Source of the DNA: Charina bottae
Lineage: Eukaryota > Chordata > Lepidosauria > Squamata > Charinaidae
Assembly (NCBI GenBank): GCA_023362775.1
Contig: JALMGJ010000025.1
Location: 6,214,001-6,278,000 of the forward strand
Reading direction: 5' to 3'
DNA: 64,000 nucleotides
A program made the position numbers and the translations under genes. Position 1 is the stretch's first letter. The number at the start of each line of letters is the position of its first letter. Below are positions 11,048-56,745 of the stretch, one piece after another. The notes under the pieces were generated by a model that did not search any database, was not told the origin of the DNA, and saw nothing but the letters and a program-made list of their open reading frames with translations.

Positions 11048-11720
11048 ATTAAATAAACCACATTTGAGTTCACATACCATGCTAAGACAAAAAACAAAGA
11101 GAACATGGCTTAGTGTGATGTGTGAATCTGAATCTGTAACAGCTTTGGTTCATGACATTGATGCACATAAAGATGCTAAACACATTATTTGATGTAGAAA
11201 AGCAGAACAAGGAAATAGGATGCATTAGGTGAATTATCTATTGGGAATATAAATCCTTGATCATCTGTCTGACAAAAGGTGCTTTCCTTCCCTTCACAGA
11301 GTTTTTCTCTGTGTTAGAAAAGTAATGTTTACTTTTCTGTACCTGTTTCAATAGCTATCTGCTTTATGGTGGGAGGTAGTGATGGAGTGTTAAATGGGAG
11401 CATTCTGGAAGCCCCAGCTGGTAGGAGATGATCATAGCTTGCTTCTTTGAATGTATAGTTACTTTACTTTATGGGCAGAAGGAAACCATGACACCAGCAA
11501 ATAGATCACTAATGATCAAGTCAGACTTACATCACTGAGAAATACATTTTAAGTGTTCAGTGTTTGGGTTTTGCATCTTCAGATTGTATTCTGGCTGCAA
11601 AAGTGCTGGGAATTATTTTGTTGGATATTGATGTCACCTGCTTTAAGAACCTTGGGTTGCAAAACATAGATTGAAAACATGTTTCACAAAGGATGAAGCA
11701 GTATATTGCCTTGAAAAGAC
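11048..11720. other. Intergenic spacer between BovB and Penelope-like element
   Basis: Apart from the two target duplications at its edges (11048-11059 and 11703-11720) nothing recognisable was seen. Confidence 0.6.
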
Positions 11721-11839
11721 TGTAGCTTGAATCATGTCAACTGGATTTCTATTTTCTTAGTAGAAACGTTTCGCTCCTTATCCAAGGAGCTTCTTCAGTC
11801 TGAGCAAAGTTGGTAAGGGAATCCTAAATATGTTCCTAG
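11721..11839 (-). repeat. Left inverted pseudo-LTR arm of Penelope-like element
   Basis: 119-bp arm, complement of 13463-13581. It lies 3' of the reverse-transcriptase frame. On the minus strand, sense to that frame, it holds the hammerhead-like motif at 11762-11801. Confidence 0.9.
11762..11801 (-). ncRNA. Hammerhead-ribozyme-like motif (left arm)
   Basis: Identical on the minus strand to 13501-13540 and in the same sense as the reverse-transcriptase frame, downstream of it. This copy is therefore the one expected in the element's transcript. Confidence 0.55.
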
Positions 11840-11895
11840 GTAGCTGTGTGACCTTACACCTGGGGCTAGGTCATGGTTATATTGAGATGTAATTT

Positions 11896-13455
11896 TTAAG
11901 TCCTTTTATCATCTAAAGGAGGGTCGTTAAAATCACCATGCTGCTGTTGAGCTTCTGAAATGGTCTTAATCTTCCTAGGCACAGAAGACAAAACGGGGAG
12001 GAAGATGGGGGAGAGTTTGTGCCTGAGGCCCCCACCTCTAGTCAAGGAAGGATTTTCCAAGTTGGCATAAATGGATTCCTTGACCCCTCTCTCAAACCAC
12101 CTATCTTCTCTGTCTAAAATGTGAACATTAATGTCCTCAAATGAGTGTCCTTTTTCTTTTAGATGAAGATAAACTGCTGACTCTGGTCCTGTGTTGTTAT
12201 TTCTCCTGTGTTGGGCCATCCTCCTGTACATAGGTTGTTTGGTTTCTCCAATGTAGAGTTCAGAGCACTCCTCACTGCACTGGATTGCATAAACTACATT
12301 GCTTTTCTTGTGTTTTGGAGTTTGATCTTTGGGGTGTACAAGCCTCTGTCTCAGTGTGTTGGTGGGTTTGAAATATACAGGTATGTGGTGTTTGCCAAAT
12401 ATCCATTTTATCTTTTCAGACACGCCAGCCATGTAGGGAATGACCAGGTTCTTTCGTTTACTCTGAGTCTCAGCCCTATCTGTCGCTGTTTTAGGTCTGG
12501 TAGATTTAGATTTGGTGAAGGCCCAATTTGGATATCCACAGGCCTTCAGGGCTGTTCTCAGGTGCTGATTTTCATTCTTTTTGGAATCCATGGAGGTGGG
12601 GATGGTTTCTGCTCTGTGTGACAATGTCCTGATGACTCCTAGTTTGTGCTGCAGTGGATGGTGGGAGTCAAACATCAGATATTGATCTGTGTGTGTGGGT
12701 TTCCTGTAGATCCCTATTTCTAGCTTGCCACCGGTCCCAATGAGGACTTCACAGTCTAGGAATGCCAGTCTGTTGTCCTTGGTGTCTTCTCTGGTGAAGC
12801 TAATGTTGGCATCTATAGTGTTTATATGGTCCGTGAAGGCCTGTACTTCCTGGGCCTTGATTTTGACCCAGGTGTCATCCACATACCTAAACCAGTGGGT
12901 GGGCACCGTTCCCTGGAATGTGTTGAGTGCTTTCTTCTCCACTTCTTCCATGTATAAATTGGCCACAATGGGTGACACAGGAGAACCCATGGCACAGCCG
13001 TGTTTTTGTCTGTAAAAGTCACCTCTGTATGTGAAATAAGTGGTGTTAAGACACAGGTCCAGAAGATGGCAGATCTGGTTTGGGTTGAGATGGCTTCTCC
13101 TTTCCAGGGTGCTGTCCTCTTCTAGTCTCTTCCTGACAGCGGATAGAGCATGAGTGGTGGGGATGCTGGTGAAAAGGGAGGACACATCAAAGGAGACCAT
13201 AGTTTCATCTGTATCCAGTTTCAGGATCTTTGCTTTGGAAACAAATTCTTCCGAATTATGGATGTGGTGTTCAGAGTGTCCAACTAGAGGTGCTAGTATG
13301 GTAGAGAGGTGTTTGGCAATGTTGTATGTTACCGAATTGATGCTGCTGACTATGGGTCGGAGGGGTGTTCCTTCCTTGTGGATCTTAGGAAGTCCGTAGA
13401 TGCAGGGGATGGCTTCTCCAGGATACAGACAGATACAGATAGGATTACCTACCAC
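11896..13455 (-). CDS. Penelope-like reverse transcriptase plus GIY-YIG endonuclease (5'-truncated)
   Basis: About 519 codons open without a stop. Reverse-transcriptase blocks in order: IYGLPKIHKEGTPLRPIVSS (residues ~19-38), MVSFDVSSLFTSIP (~86-99, block A), KHGCAMGSPVSPIVANLYM (~151-169, block B), WFRYVDDTW (~188-196, catalytic YVDD) and FLDCEV. A linker leads to the GIY-YIG nuclease: NVVYAIQC (~386-393), SELYIGETKQPMYRRMAQH (~398-416) and RGVKESIYA with the expected Glu (~460). This domain order defines Penelope-like elements. The usual N-terminal few hundred residues are absent: no ATG opens the frame, which runs upstream into the right terminal arm, so the element is 5'-truncated and copied by another source if at all. 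It ends at 11896, 57 bp before the left arm. Enzymatic domains look intact, but autonomous activity is unlikely. Confidence 0.9.
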   Translation of the reverse strand: MVGNPICICLYPGEAIPCIYGLPKIHKEGTPLRPIVSSINSVTYNIAKHLSTILAPLVGHSEHHIHNSEEFVSKAKILKLDTDETMVSFDVSSLFTSIPTTHALSAVRKRLEEDSTLERRSHLNPNQICHLLDLCLNTTYFTYRGDFYRQKHGCAMGSPVSPIVANLYMEEVEKKALNTFQGTVPTHWFRYVDDTWVKIKAQEVQAFTDHINTIDANISFTREDTKDNRLAFLDCEVLIGTGGKLEIGIYRKPTHTDQYLMFDSHHPLQHKLGVIRTLSHRAETIPTSMDSKKNENQHLRTALKACGYPNWAFTKSKSTRPKTATDRAETQSKRKNLVIPYMAGVSEKIKWIFGKHHIPVYFKPTNTLRQRLVHPKDQTPKHKKSNVVYAIQCSEECSELYIGETKQPMYRRMAQHRRNNNTGPESAVYLHLKEKGHSFEDINVHILDREDRWFERGVKESIYANLENPSLTRGGGLRHKLSPIFLPVLSSVPRKIKTISEAQQQHGDFNDPPLDDKRT

Positions 13456-13462
13456 CGTCCGT

Positions 13463-13581
13463 CTAGGAACATATTTAGGATTCCCTTACCAACTTTGCTC
13501 AGACTGAAGAAGCTCCTTGGATAAGGAGCGAAACGTTTCTACTAAGAAAATAGAAATCCAGTTGACATGATTCAAGCTACA
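13463..13581 (+). repeat. Right inverted pseudo-LTR arm of Penelope-like element
   Basis: 119-bp arm, complement of 11721-11839. The reverse-transcriptase frame reads directly into this arm, showing that the arm was joined to a truncated coding region. Confidence 0.9.
13501..13540 (+). ncRNA. Hammerhead-ribozyme-like motif (right arm)
   Basis: CTGAAGA (13504-13510), one extra A, stem II GCTCC/GGAGC with loop TTGGATAA, GAAA (13530-13533), then ACGT followed by T. AGA (13501-13503) can pair with TCT (13538-13540) as the base of stem I. ACGT is self-complementary, so stem III could form only between two copies, as proposed for dimeric hammerheads of Penelope-like elements. One unpaired base before stem II and a GUU cleavage triplet are weak points. 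Activity is inferred only. Confidence 0.55.
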
Positions 13582-13636
13582 GACAATTCCACCTGGATGA
13601 CTGAGAACCTTCATAGACATATTGCCTTGAAAAGAC

Positions 13637-14609
13637 AATAATTACAGACCATTTTAAAAATGTTTTTTAAAATAGCAATAGCTAAGGCATAGTCTTAGAA
13701 GACCTAACATCTGCATTGCACCTCTCATGTTTTAAGAGCAAGCCACAAACTTTTTAAGCATTAGCAAGCATAAATATTTTATATGAGGTTATGATAATGC
13801 CACTGATGCCTAATAATTAGAGTAATGGAACCCTTTCCCTCTTTCCATATATAGCAAGAAAAAGACAGTGACCGTATACTTCAGTAGTTGCTTGCAAGGG
13901 GAAACGGTTTGCCAGGTTTAAACTGATAAATTTATTCAGTGAACTTCAAGTTACTACACTGAGTTTCTTGAATGGAGACTTCTACAGTATTCTCTGCTCT
14001 GGTCTGCTAAAACAGCTCAGCTCATGCATTGAATGGACCTTGTTCCTTGCCGAAGGCTGTCTTCAACAATGGTAACCAGAAACTAATTAAGCCTATATTA
14101 ATTTCATAGTGCTTTAGTTACAGCTGCTATTTATATTTAAACTACAGCAGTCAAGGGGAGAGCAGATATAGCCCTTTCTGCTTCTTTCCTAAATAGATTA
14201 GCTTTTAGGATTTAAGTATTGTGAGGGAGAACTACTTTTGCAGACTGGCACAGTTCTGCTATAAATCTTCCCTAGTTCTCAAGAGTAGGGAGAAGGGGGG
14301 CACCACAGTAGTGCTGTATTGTTCTTAGCTTGAATTTTGGCTCAGAAGCAGTCCCTTCAATCGGAGTCTTAGACACTGTTTCAACCATTTAATCTGTTCC
14401 TGTCTGGAATAAACAGTAAAGTGTCCCAAAGGTGCTTGGAAGCAGGTGATTATTTCACTGGATTATTTTAGAAGCCAAGATAAAATCCATCTCAGTAACC
14501 CAAAGAACTAAACCAAGCTATTTACCTTTGGAGTAAAAGGTTGAGGGGAGATTGAAATTTCCCTATTAAAATACTACGTCACTAGAGAATATTAAATACT
14601 ACTCTATGT
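13637..14609. other. Intergenic stretch without recognised feature
   Basis: AT-rich unique-looking DNA; no gene, RNA or repeat recognised before the MITE target duplication CTCTATGT at 14602-14609. Confidence 0.55.
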
Positions 14610-14744
14610 CAGTGTTTCTCAACCTTAGCAACTTTAAGATGTGTGGACTTCAACTCCCAGAATTCCCCAGCCAGCCATATTGGCTAGGGAATTCTGGGAG
14701 TTGAAGTCCACACATCTTAAAGTTGCCAAGGTTGAGAAACACTG
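14610..14744. mobile_element. hAT-type palindromic MITE, 135 bp
   Basis: Almost a complete palindrome: CAGTGTTTCTCAACCTTAGC at the left and its complement GTTGAGAAACACTG at the right, with ACTTCAACTCCCAGAATTCC in both arms. It is flanked by an exact 8-bp duplication CTCTATGT (14602-14609 and 14745-14752). No coding capacity. Diverged relatives with CTGGGAGTTG-like arms may lie near 21420-21500 and 40130-40260. Confidence 0.9.
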
Positions 14745-15639
14745 CTCTATGTGTTTGCTAGGTAAAGAAAGATGCTCCTCCACTCCTGTTATTTTGTTTA
14801 GAGCACTGTTAAGCTGACACAGAGATGTGCTAGTAGGGGCAGGACCCTCATTAATGACATATAGCCTCTTGTAGCATCTTCCTATGGTTGCGCTGAAATA
14901 ACAAGGAGGATAGGACAGGCTTTCTTTCACCTCAGTGATGGCTGGATGATGTTAGAAGATGTTCTAAGTCACAAGCAGGGATCCTGCTATAAAGAAGTCA
15001 ACAGAGGCAAGAGAAGCAGACCAAGTGTTCTTGGGTTTGTCTTGGGAAGTCTTGAGTTTCAGATACTCAGTTTTTCCTCTCATCCAAATTTGGCTAAATT
15101 TTGCAAGAAATATCCCAATCTGTTCATACAGATGAATGTGAATAATGTTTTTTCTATGTGCAAGGACCCTGCCAAGAATTAAAGATGTGGATGGAGGCTT
15201 TTCGGATCTGATTCTTTTGTGTATAAGCATCTTTTAAAGAATATTTCTTAAATAAAAAGAGGGAGCCGTGGAAATTCGGTTAAAGACAAGTCCAGTTGCC
15301 TTCATATCTCGATATTAAGCTTTTGGAGGAACTGGAACTGGAGAATAGCTTATATCCTCCTCCTTACAACATTTCCTCGCTGTAAGGGATCTCTTTTCAA
15401 AATTATTTGCTTGCTAACTTATAGGCAGCGTGACCTTGGATTCCCCAATCCACCAGGACATTTTATTTGGCCAAACATAAATCCTGCAGTGGAAACTCAA
15501 TCTCTTAAGACGAAGGCAGTGATTAAAACTCAGAAGGGAGAAATAGAGGGATATACAGTAGGTTGTATAAAATATGGAAATGCGTATATACTAAAACAAG
15601 GGTTGGTGTACCAAACAAGCGATTTTATTTTTTGCTTCG

Positions 15640-15640
<1 letters not shown>
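14745..15640. other. Intergenic stretch upstream of FAXC promoter
   Basis: No convincing feature. The open frames here (for example 15411-15737) have no recognisable domain and low-complexity ends. Confidence 0.5.
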
Positions 15641-50014
<34,374 letters not shown>

Positions 50015-51699
50015 TGTGTCTAAAATATGCTATCCCATTTTCTGTCAGAAGCACCAATACTTCTTGGGACTCATGCAAACTGACTCAGGTTTCAAAGAGC
50101 CCCTTGTTGGTTGGAAAGAGACCATTACGCTCGATGCTATTTTCATATGCTCTTTGGACCATTTCATCTTTTTTTCATCTTGGAAAAGAGTTCCAATGGA
50201 TCCTAGGCAAACAGTTTTTAACACTGCTCACTATGAAATTGAAAAGATGACAAGGAAGGTAATGGGGGATGGGGATGGGGATTCATGTTAAAAAAAAAAT
50301 AAACAGAATTTTCCAGAATGATATAGAGAAGCAAAGTGTCAAGAAAATCTCATTTTGATGTTCTAACCTTCTCCTCAATGGACTTCTTGCCCCCAGGATA
50401 CGCTGCAGTGAAATCAGCACAATGAGGAATGATAACATCTTTCTACTACTTTGGGTGTGCCAGGTGACCCCTTGCATTTTGTCGTGCACAGGTGGCAAAA
50501 CAGGTTCTTCAAATACATGGTCTCTAAGAAATGTTTGCAAAAGAAAAAAGTAACTATTTTGTTTTTGCATTCAAACCAATCATTTATTGCTCCTTTCTGA
50601 TAAAATTTATTTTTATTTATTTTTAATTTATTTTGATAGCCTGACTTTTTAAAAAGAGAAAATGCATCATCCTTTGTTTTTATCATTTGGATAAATTCTC
50701 CGGCCGTTATTATTCGGACTAGAATATAATAATTACATCAAAAGGTCGTAGGATCAAGTTACGAGGGCAAAGAATTGGATTGTGCATTCTGAAGCAAACT
50801 TGATTCTCATTGGCTTGGCTGGTTGGGGCCACCAGGGTGCAGACGCAGACTTAGTCTTCACCCAAGAGCAGTTACCAACTTTTACTTTCTCTCATAGAAG
50901 TGTATGATTGCATTCATTTATTTATGCATTGGATATATGCCCTACCTTTCCACTTATATAGGTAGTCTCTTACTAAGTAAGATCTTACAATAGACTGCAT
51001 ATTCCCACTGATAACATTCTAGTCTACCAATCTCTTTTCATGCAACACCTATTGGTTATAATCATGGCAAGATTTTGGCCAATCACCTGGCCAATCACCT
51101 GGACAATCAGGTTTGGCTATGTGCATATTGCAAACATCTGCTGTATATCAGGATGTAGTATAACAATTGTATATGTAAAGTATTTTGTTTTTAGGTCTTT
51201 TGTCCACCATGTAGCCAAGTTTCTCAAACACTTGTAAAGTCCGCCAATGTTGTTATATAATTGTACAGGGTTTAATTTTGGGAAGAGGAAACGCTGCTGG
51301 GAGCTATAACTTCTGCCCTGGTTGGTCTTTACCTGGTAGGTCTGTTTACAGTTATATAAGGGAAATGATAGATATTTGTTTAACCGCAGGATCCTACTTA
51401 TTACATCTCCCATTGCAAAGCACATGGCTTTGGTTTTTGAAGACTGATTCTGGGGTTTTATTTAATTATATTGATATTGATATTCATACCCTGGTTTTTG
51501 AACCCAAAACAGTTTTCTAGAGGCTCTGGTATCTATTAAGCTCTACCATAGGATTTTTTTTTCTGGCAGGTTCCTAAAATGGGCTACTGCCTTTCATCAG
51601 AGATAGCTGCTGTAGTTTTCTTTCCCTTCCATGTAGTGGATCTTGTTTGTCACATCATCTATGTAGCTGTTGCATGCAGTCCTGAGATCAGTGCTTATT
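50015..51699. other. FAXC 3' UTR and downstream flank
   Basis: Presumed 3' UTR at first; its end is not known. A candidate AATAAA is at 50298-50303. No other gene seen. Confidence 0.45.
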
Positions 51700-52270
51700 T
51701 ATTTCTTTATTTGTCAATATTTATAACCCATCCTAATCCTAACGGATCCTGGGTGGGGTACAACAAAATCAAGTGCAAAAGAGAAAAGCAAAAATAAAAG
51801 CTCAGTGTAAGCTGTTAAAATAATATCATTAAAAGCCAGTAATAGCCATCATAGCTGCCCTTAAACTAATCTAATCAAAGGGCTCAGTGCATGCTGGAAT
51901 TAAACTATTTTAGCCTGTTTACTAAATTCCAGCAGGTTTGGGGCCATCCATTCCTTGGGTGGAAGGGTGCCCCATGTACCTCCTGAGGAGGGGGCACCTA
52001 TATCAAGCCCAAACTTGATGGCATTTAACCTGCATGGGCAGGTTCAATTCTGGTAAAGCATTGCCTAATATAGCCCAGAGCTATGCTGTGAAGAAATTTG
52101 AAGGTAACAACCAGCATTTTGAAGTGAGCTTGAAACCCTACTGGCAGTCCATGCAGTGACCTCCCATCAGGAGTATAGCTGCTGCATTTTATACCAGCTG
52201 TAACTTCTGTAATGTAGAGCATGTCTCTAATGTAGGGACCATTATAATCCTCCTACCACCATGTGGTGAT
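51700..52270 (-). mobile_element. Old LINE-derived repeat, antisense
   Basis: The plus strand reads TATTTATAACCCATCCTAAT, then CAGCATTTTGAAGTGAGCTT, TACTGGCAGTCCATGCAGTG and CATTTTATACCAGCTGTAAC. I recognise this order from an ancient reptile/amniote LINE-associated repeat. It is too diverged for sure family assignment. Confidence 0.45.
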
Positions 52271-52943
52271 CAGGCCATGGGTTACCATTACCAGGGCATC
52301 TTGGCTCAAGTAGAGTCACAACAGGCTCACCTGAGCAAAGACCGCTCTGGCCACAATTTCCATTTGCTGTTTAAGCAGAAGCAAAGAGTCTTGGTGAAAC
52401 CCCCATCCAAATCCTCACAATCTCCAGGATCTGGTTCAGGACTTTTAAGGCTTGTGCTAGGGTGGCAATGTATATTGATGACCCCTTATCCCAAAGTGCT
52501 GATTGACCTCCCCTTTCATTTCCACCCCATCAGGAGATGTTAAAGAAAATGGGGGAGGTCACAGAGTCCTGAGGAACCTTGGTTGGAATTCCTGGAGCTT
52601 GAGTGCAGGCCCTGACTGCTGGAACTGCCCATTGAGGTGGGAGCAGAACCACCATAAAACAGTGCCCCAACTCCTGCAAGTGGTCCAGAAGGATAGTATG
52701 GTTGATAGTACTGAATACCACTGAAGGGTCTAATAGGACCAAGAGGGGCACACTTCCCCCATTTAGTTCCAAACAAAAGTCATTGACACAGCAAGCAATG
52801 CCATTTCTGTTCCATTAAACCTATTAAACTGTCAGTTGATTTTTAATAACTGAATAATCCATACCTTCTTTAAAGTATAGGATGTGAATAATAGCTGATC
52901 TTAGAGATCCATAGAAATTTTGCTGCTTCTGTTAGATTTCAAA

Positions 52944-52944
<1 letters not shown>

Positions 52945-52987
<43 letters not shown>
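52945..52987. repeat. (ATA)n microsatellite
   Basis: About fourteen AAT/ATA units. Confidence 0.96.
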
Positions 52988-52988
<1 letters not shown>

Positions 52989-54109
52989 GCATTCTGGAAT
53001 TTTCAGTGAAGTTAACAAGGCCTGTTTCTCTCTCTCTCCTTCCTTCCCTCTCTTGTTCTCCTTTTGCTGGTTTCAGATATACCTGAAAGGACTGAAAGGT
53101 TGACAGTTGCAGTAAAATCCCTTGTGCCTTGTCTATGATCTTATTATTTGGAGATGGATCCAACTGAAGCCTTAAGTCTTGTGAATGGGGGAATCTTGTT
53201 TCCTTCCTCTGAAATACTGTTGCATTCCAAGGGCCAGGTAGCCTTTGATATGCAGAATGCCTTTATTTTACAAATATATTTCTCTTTAATAAAATGACAC
53301 TATTTCCAGAAAGGCTTCCAATTCATATAAATATAATCTGAATGAATATACACGTGAATAAATATAATTCATGACACCAACCTAATCCAAGGAAAATTCT
53401 ATACCAAATGAAATCTGAGAGGACCATGAGAAAAAAAAAGTTTCAACTCATTGAAAAGATAGCAGATATTAAATCAAACAACAGATTGAGACATAATGTG
53501 ATTTGTTTGATTTTGGCTTAGCATAGTGGGTGAATTCAGTGCATTGTAAACCATGATATCTGACTTAGTGAGATGTATGATTCTAGGCCTATAATGCCCA
53601 GATTTTTAGAAAGCATGATTAAATCAAGACAGGGCTTAGCAGTGTATGAACCCAGTTTTCCAGACTATCTGGTCTGTGAATTACTCCTCTCTTGTCAGAT
53701 CAGATGAAGGACCTCTGAAGCAGGTCTGAATATTTGAGAGAGGTTTAGCTTAGAGGTGAAAGAGCTTGAATTACTCAACTGCTAAGCTCTTCATTGCTTT
53801 ATACAACACTATTAGTACTTGGAATTGTGTCTGGATGTGGACTAGGAACCAATGTAGCTATTTCAAATCTGACTTCCTTTGCTTGTCAGCCAGTGAGCAG
53901 CCTGATCATCAAGTTGATCACAGAACAGAATATTGTCTTCTCTTTCCACTAGTCAATTGATCACCTTGTTCAACTGCCTTGTGGGATATGGAGCTCAGAA
54001 TTGCTGAAAGAGAGCATAAACTACCCATTCTTCTACCTTCCTGCCATCCTGTTCTGGTAAATTTGCTGTTATGAATCAAGGTTGGCACACTCTGGATTCC
54101 TTCAATTGG

Positions 54110-54432
54110 ACAATGCCATCTGTTGGGACCCCGGAAGTGTGCTTTCTCTATTGCAGTGTCTGCCCTATGGAATGAGGCCCCCCCCCCCCGAGATCTGGGT
54201 AGCTCCCACCCTGCTTTGAAAGGCCTCGGAGGCCTGGCTGTTAGTCCAGGCCTTTGGCGAGGATGGTTGAAGCTCCTTTTGAGTCATGTGGGTATGTCTC
54301 TTGTTTCCTGGTTTGCTATCGTTTGTTCCTTTTGTCTTTATTGTTGTATTGTTTTGTTATATTTCTGTGTTTTTACTTGGTGAACTGCCCAGAGTTGATG
54401 GAAGTCAGGCAGTGACGCAAGCAAGCAAGCAA
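54110..54432 (+). mobile_element. LINE (CR1/L2-like) 3' end, sense
   Basis: Encodes GPRKCAFSIAVSALWNEAPP then LGSSHPALKGLGGLAVSPGL, the end of a CR1/L2-type reverse transcriptase, followed by a T-rich 3' UTR with GTGAACTGCCCAGAGTTGAT and (CAAG)n. A C-run at 54180 disrupts the frame. Confidence 0.65.
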
Positions 54433-54839
54433 ACAAACTAGAGCATGCTAGAGAAGGCATTTGGGCCTAAAAAGTCCAAATCTACTAGCACTACCAGTCT
54501 GTCTTTAGGGAAAGGGATCTAGAAGAAGCTGAATATCACATCTCAGAACAGAACAATTAAAAACCTGGTGAAAGAGATGCCCCTTTCACATTTTCTCAAT
54601 GCTGAGAGAATGGGAGGCAAACAACATAGCAAAGCAGGAGTAGGCTTTCTTGTACATGTCAGAAAGATGACCTGCTGACAGTTGGGGGGCATCTTCAAAA
54701 CATGGGTGACCGGGGGGGGGGGGCAGATGAAATGTGATGTTGCAATGTACAATCTGTTTCCTTTTTTTTTTTGCGTTATGATATCATGTGCAAGTATGTA
54801 AGGGGAAAAGCTTTTGTTGTTTTGATGAAACTTCATTTG

Positions 54840-55450
54840 CCACAGATGTCCGTGTTTCGGAAGGGCCTCTCCTCCTGATCTTAACAATTGGAAGATTTGT
54901 AACAGGAGATGTGGTCCCTTATAATCGGACCCTAAGCCATTTAGGACTTTAAAGGTCAATTCCACAATTTAAAAGTGTGCCTTGTAAGCAGTTGGCAACC
55001 ACTTCAGTCTGTTCAGTACAGGGACCATTCATTCATTTCACATTTCATTTTTATAGATGCTCCCCACCCCCTACCCCCGCAGTCTACAGACACTGGGCAG
55101 CAATATGTCACATGGTCCCCGTATCTTATATCAATTAGCTGCATCTTTCAGATAGTTTTCAGGGGTAGCCTCATATAGAGGATATTGCAGTAGTCAAGAG
55201 GAGATGTAGCTAAGACATGGTGGATAACCATTGCTGGATCTCAGCAAATCAGGAAGGGACATAGCTGGCATACTAGACATCATTTTGCAAAGTGTTCCTT
55301 GTCACAGCAGCCTACCTGCAAATCTCGCCACAGCTGAGGATCAAGGGACACTCCCTCACAGCAAACCTATTTCAAGAAAGCTTCAACCCCATTCCAAACA
55401 GGCAGAACCTCAATTTCTGAGTCTAATTTCCTCACTGATCTCCATTTAGA
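54840..55450 (-). mobile_element. Old LINE-derived repeat, antisense, second copy
   Basis: GGACCCTAAGCCATTTAGGA, AGTTGGCAACCACTTCAGTC, AATTAGCTGCATCTTTCAG and ATTGCAGTAGTCAAGAGGAG occur in the same order and direction as in the repeat family at 51700-52270. Confidence 0.45.
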
Positions 55451-55918
55451 TACTTGCTGTAGACAAATAGTTGGGCTGATGGCTCTTTAGATTTTTTGTG
55501 GGCTAAGCCTCATTTCCTTTATTGGGTTCTTTTCTGTGTTGAAAGACAGCTCCTGAAGAACTGAAAATCCAGTATCAAAATGTGTTTTAAAATGTACAAT
55601 TATAAGAGACATTAAATTTTGGGGGGAAAACATATTTAGATGTAAACATTGTGCAGAATTTTTAAAAGGTTAGATTGATGCAGAAACATACATGAATATA
55701 CACTTGTTTATATATGTATAAATATATACATGTATTTATACAGGGACTGCAGAAAGACTGTATAGCACCATGCAGTTGCTGCAGATTATTCAAGTTCAAT
55801 GCATTGCCTTCTTTGCACACATCTTTATTAGTAAATAGATAGCATCATTTTCCTTCAGGTATCTCCAAATGTCTCCATATAAATAATGTCCAATTGTGCT
55901 AGTCTACATTAGAAAATA

Positions 55919-56255
55919 AAAAAGTAAAGGTTCCCCCCGCACATTTGTGCAGTCGTGTCCGACTCTAGGGGCCGGTGCTCACCTCCGTTTGTTAGCCAAA
56001 GAGCCAGCGCTGTCCGAAGACGCTTCCACAGTCATGTGGCCGGCATGACGCGCACAGAACGCTGTTACCATCCCACCGAAGTGGTACCTATTAATCTACC
56101 TGCATTTGCATGCTTTCGAATTGCTAGGTTGGCAAGAGCTGGGGCGAGTGCGGGAGCTCACTCCACATGCAGGGCTAGGGATTCGAACCTCTGAACTTGT
56201 GATCTTCCGATCGACAAGCCTGGTGTCTTACCCGCTGAGCCACCACGCCCCCTAA
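55919..56255 (-). mobile_element. Sauria-type SINE, full length, antisense
   Basis: Bounded by an 11-bp duplication ATTAGAAAATA (55908-55918 and 56256-56266). It has the BovB-like tail at the left and a complete tRNA-like head at the right (minus strand GGGGGCGTGGTGGCTCAGCG, B box GGTTCGAATCC). Confidence 0.95.
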
Positions 56256-56692
56256 ATTAGAAAATACTAGTCCATATATTTTACTAACCGAGTTCTGTCT
56301 CACCTGCTAAAGAGCACTTCAGCCCTTAGATGCAGCAGGGCTAGACTGTATATTTTCTTTTAAAGAAGTGTAATCTATTCTAGAGCAGGTGGTCCCAAAC
56401 CCCTTGATGTTTGGCCCATCCTGTTTTGTCTGAATTCAACAGTTATTTTTTTCAGCAACAGAGGCTGAAAAACTGAATACTTAATTGGGATCTGAGTGCC
56501 TTTAGGCTTCTTTGTGGGGTGGTCTTCTTCCTTCTCCTCCTCCTCCTCCTCCTCCAAATAAAATAAAATGCCACAGATTTTTGTAGCCTATCACATTTTT
56601 TAGCTGCACGCTCTTCTATTTCCCCCCCACTTCTTTGGAAAACTCAAATTATTATGAAGGAATTAAAAAAAATAATGTTACTTTTCCCCCAT

Positions 56693-56745
56693 TATTTATT
56701 TATTTATTTTTCAAATTTATTCCCCGCCCATCTCCCATGCAAGGG
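56693..56745 (-). mobile_element. LINE (CR1/L2-like) tail fragment, antisense
   Basis: (TTTA)n followed by AAATTTATTCCCCGCCCATC and TCCCATGCAAGGGA, the tail hairpin seen elsewhere in the window. Confidence 0.65.

Larger units (their letters stand above)
11721..13618 (-). mobile_element. Penelope-like element with inverted terminal repeats
   Basis: Bounded by an exact 18-bp duplication ATATTGCCTTGAAAAGAC (11703-11720 and 13619-13636). Two terminal arms, 11721-11839 and 13463-13581, are inverted copies that look identical over all 119 bases. The right arm carries 37 further bases (13582-13618) starting the full pseudo-LTR, with CAGTCATCC on the minus strand. Between them is one long minus-strand reverse transcriptase/GIY-YIG frame. 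Penelope-like elements typically have such inverted or tandem pseudo-LTRs. Intact arms, duplication and ORF point to a recent insertion. Confidence 0.93.

Noticed and set aside
12208..12621. 137-codon plus-strand open frame
   Set aside because: Antisense shadow of the Penelope-like reverse-transcriptase/GIY-YIG frame.
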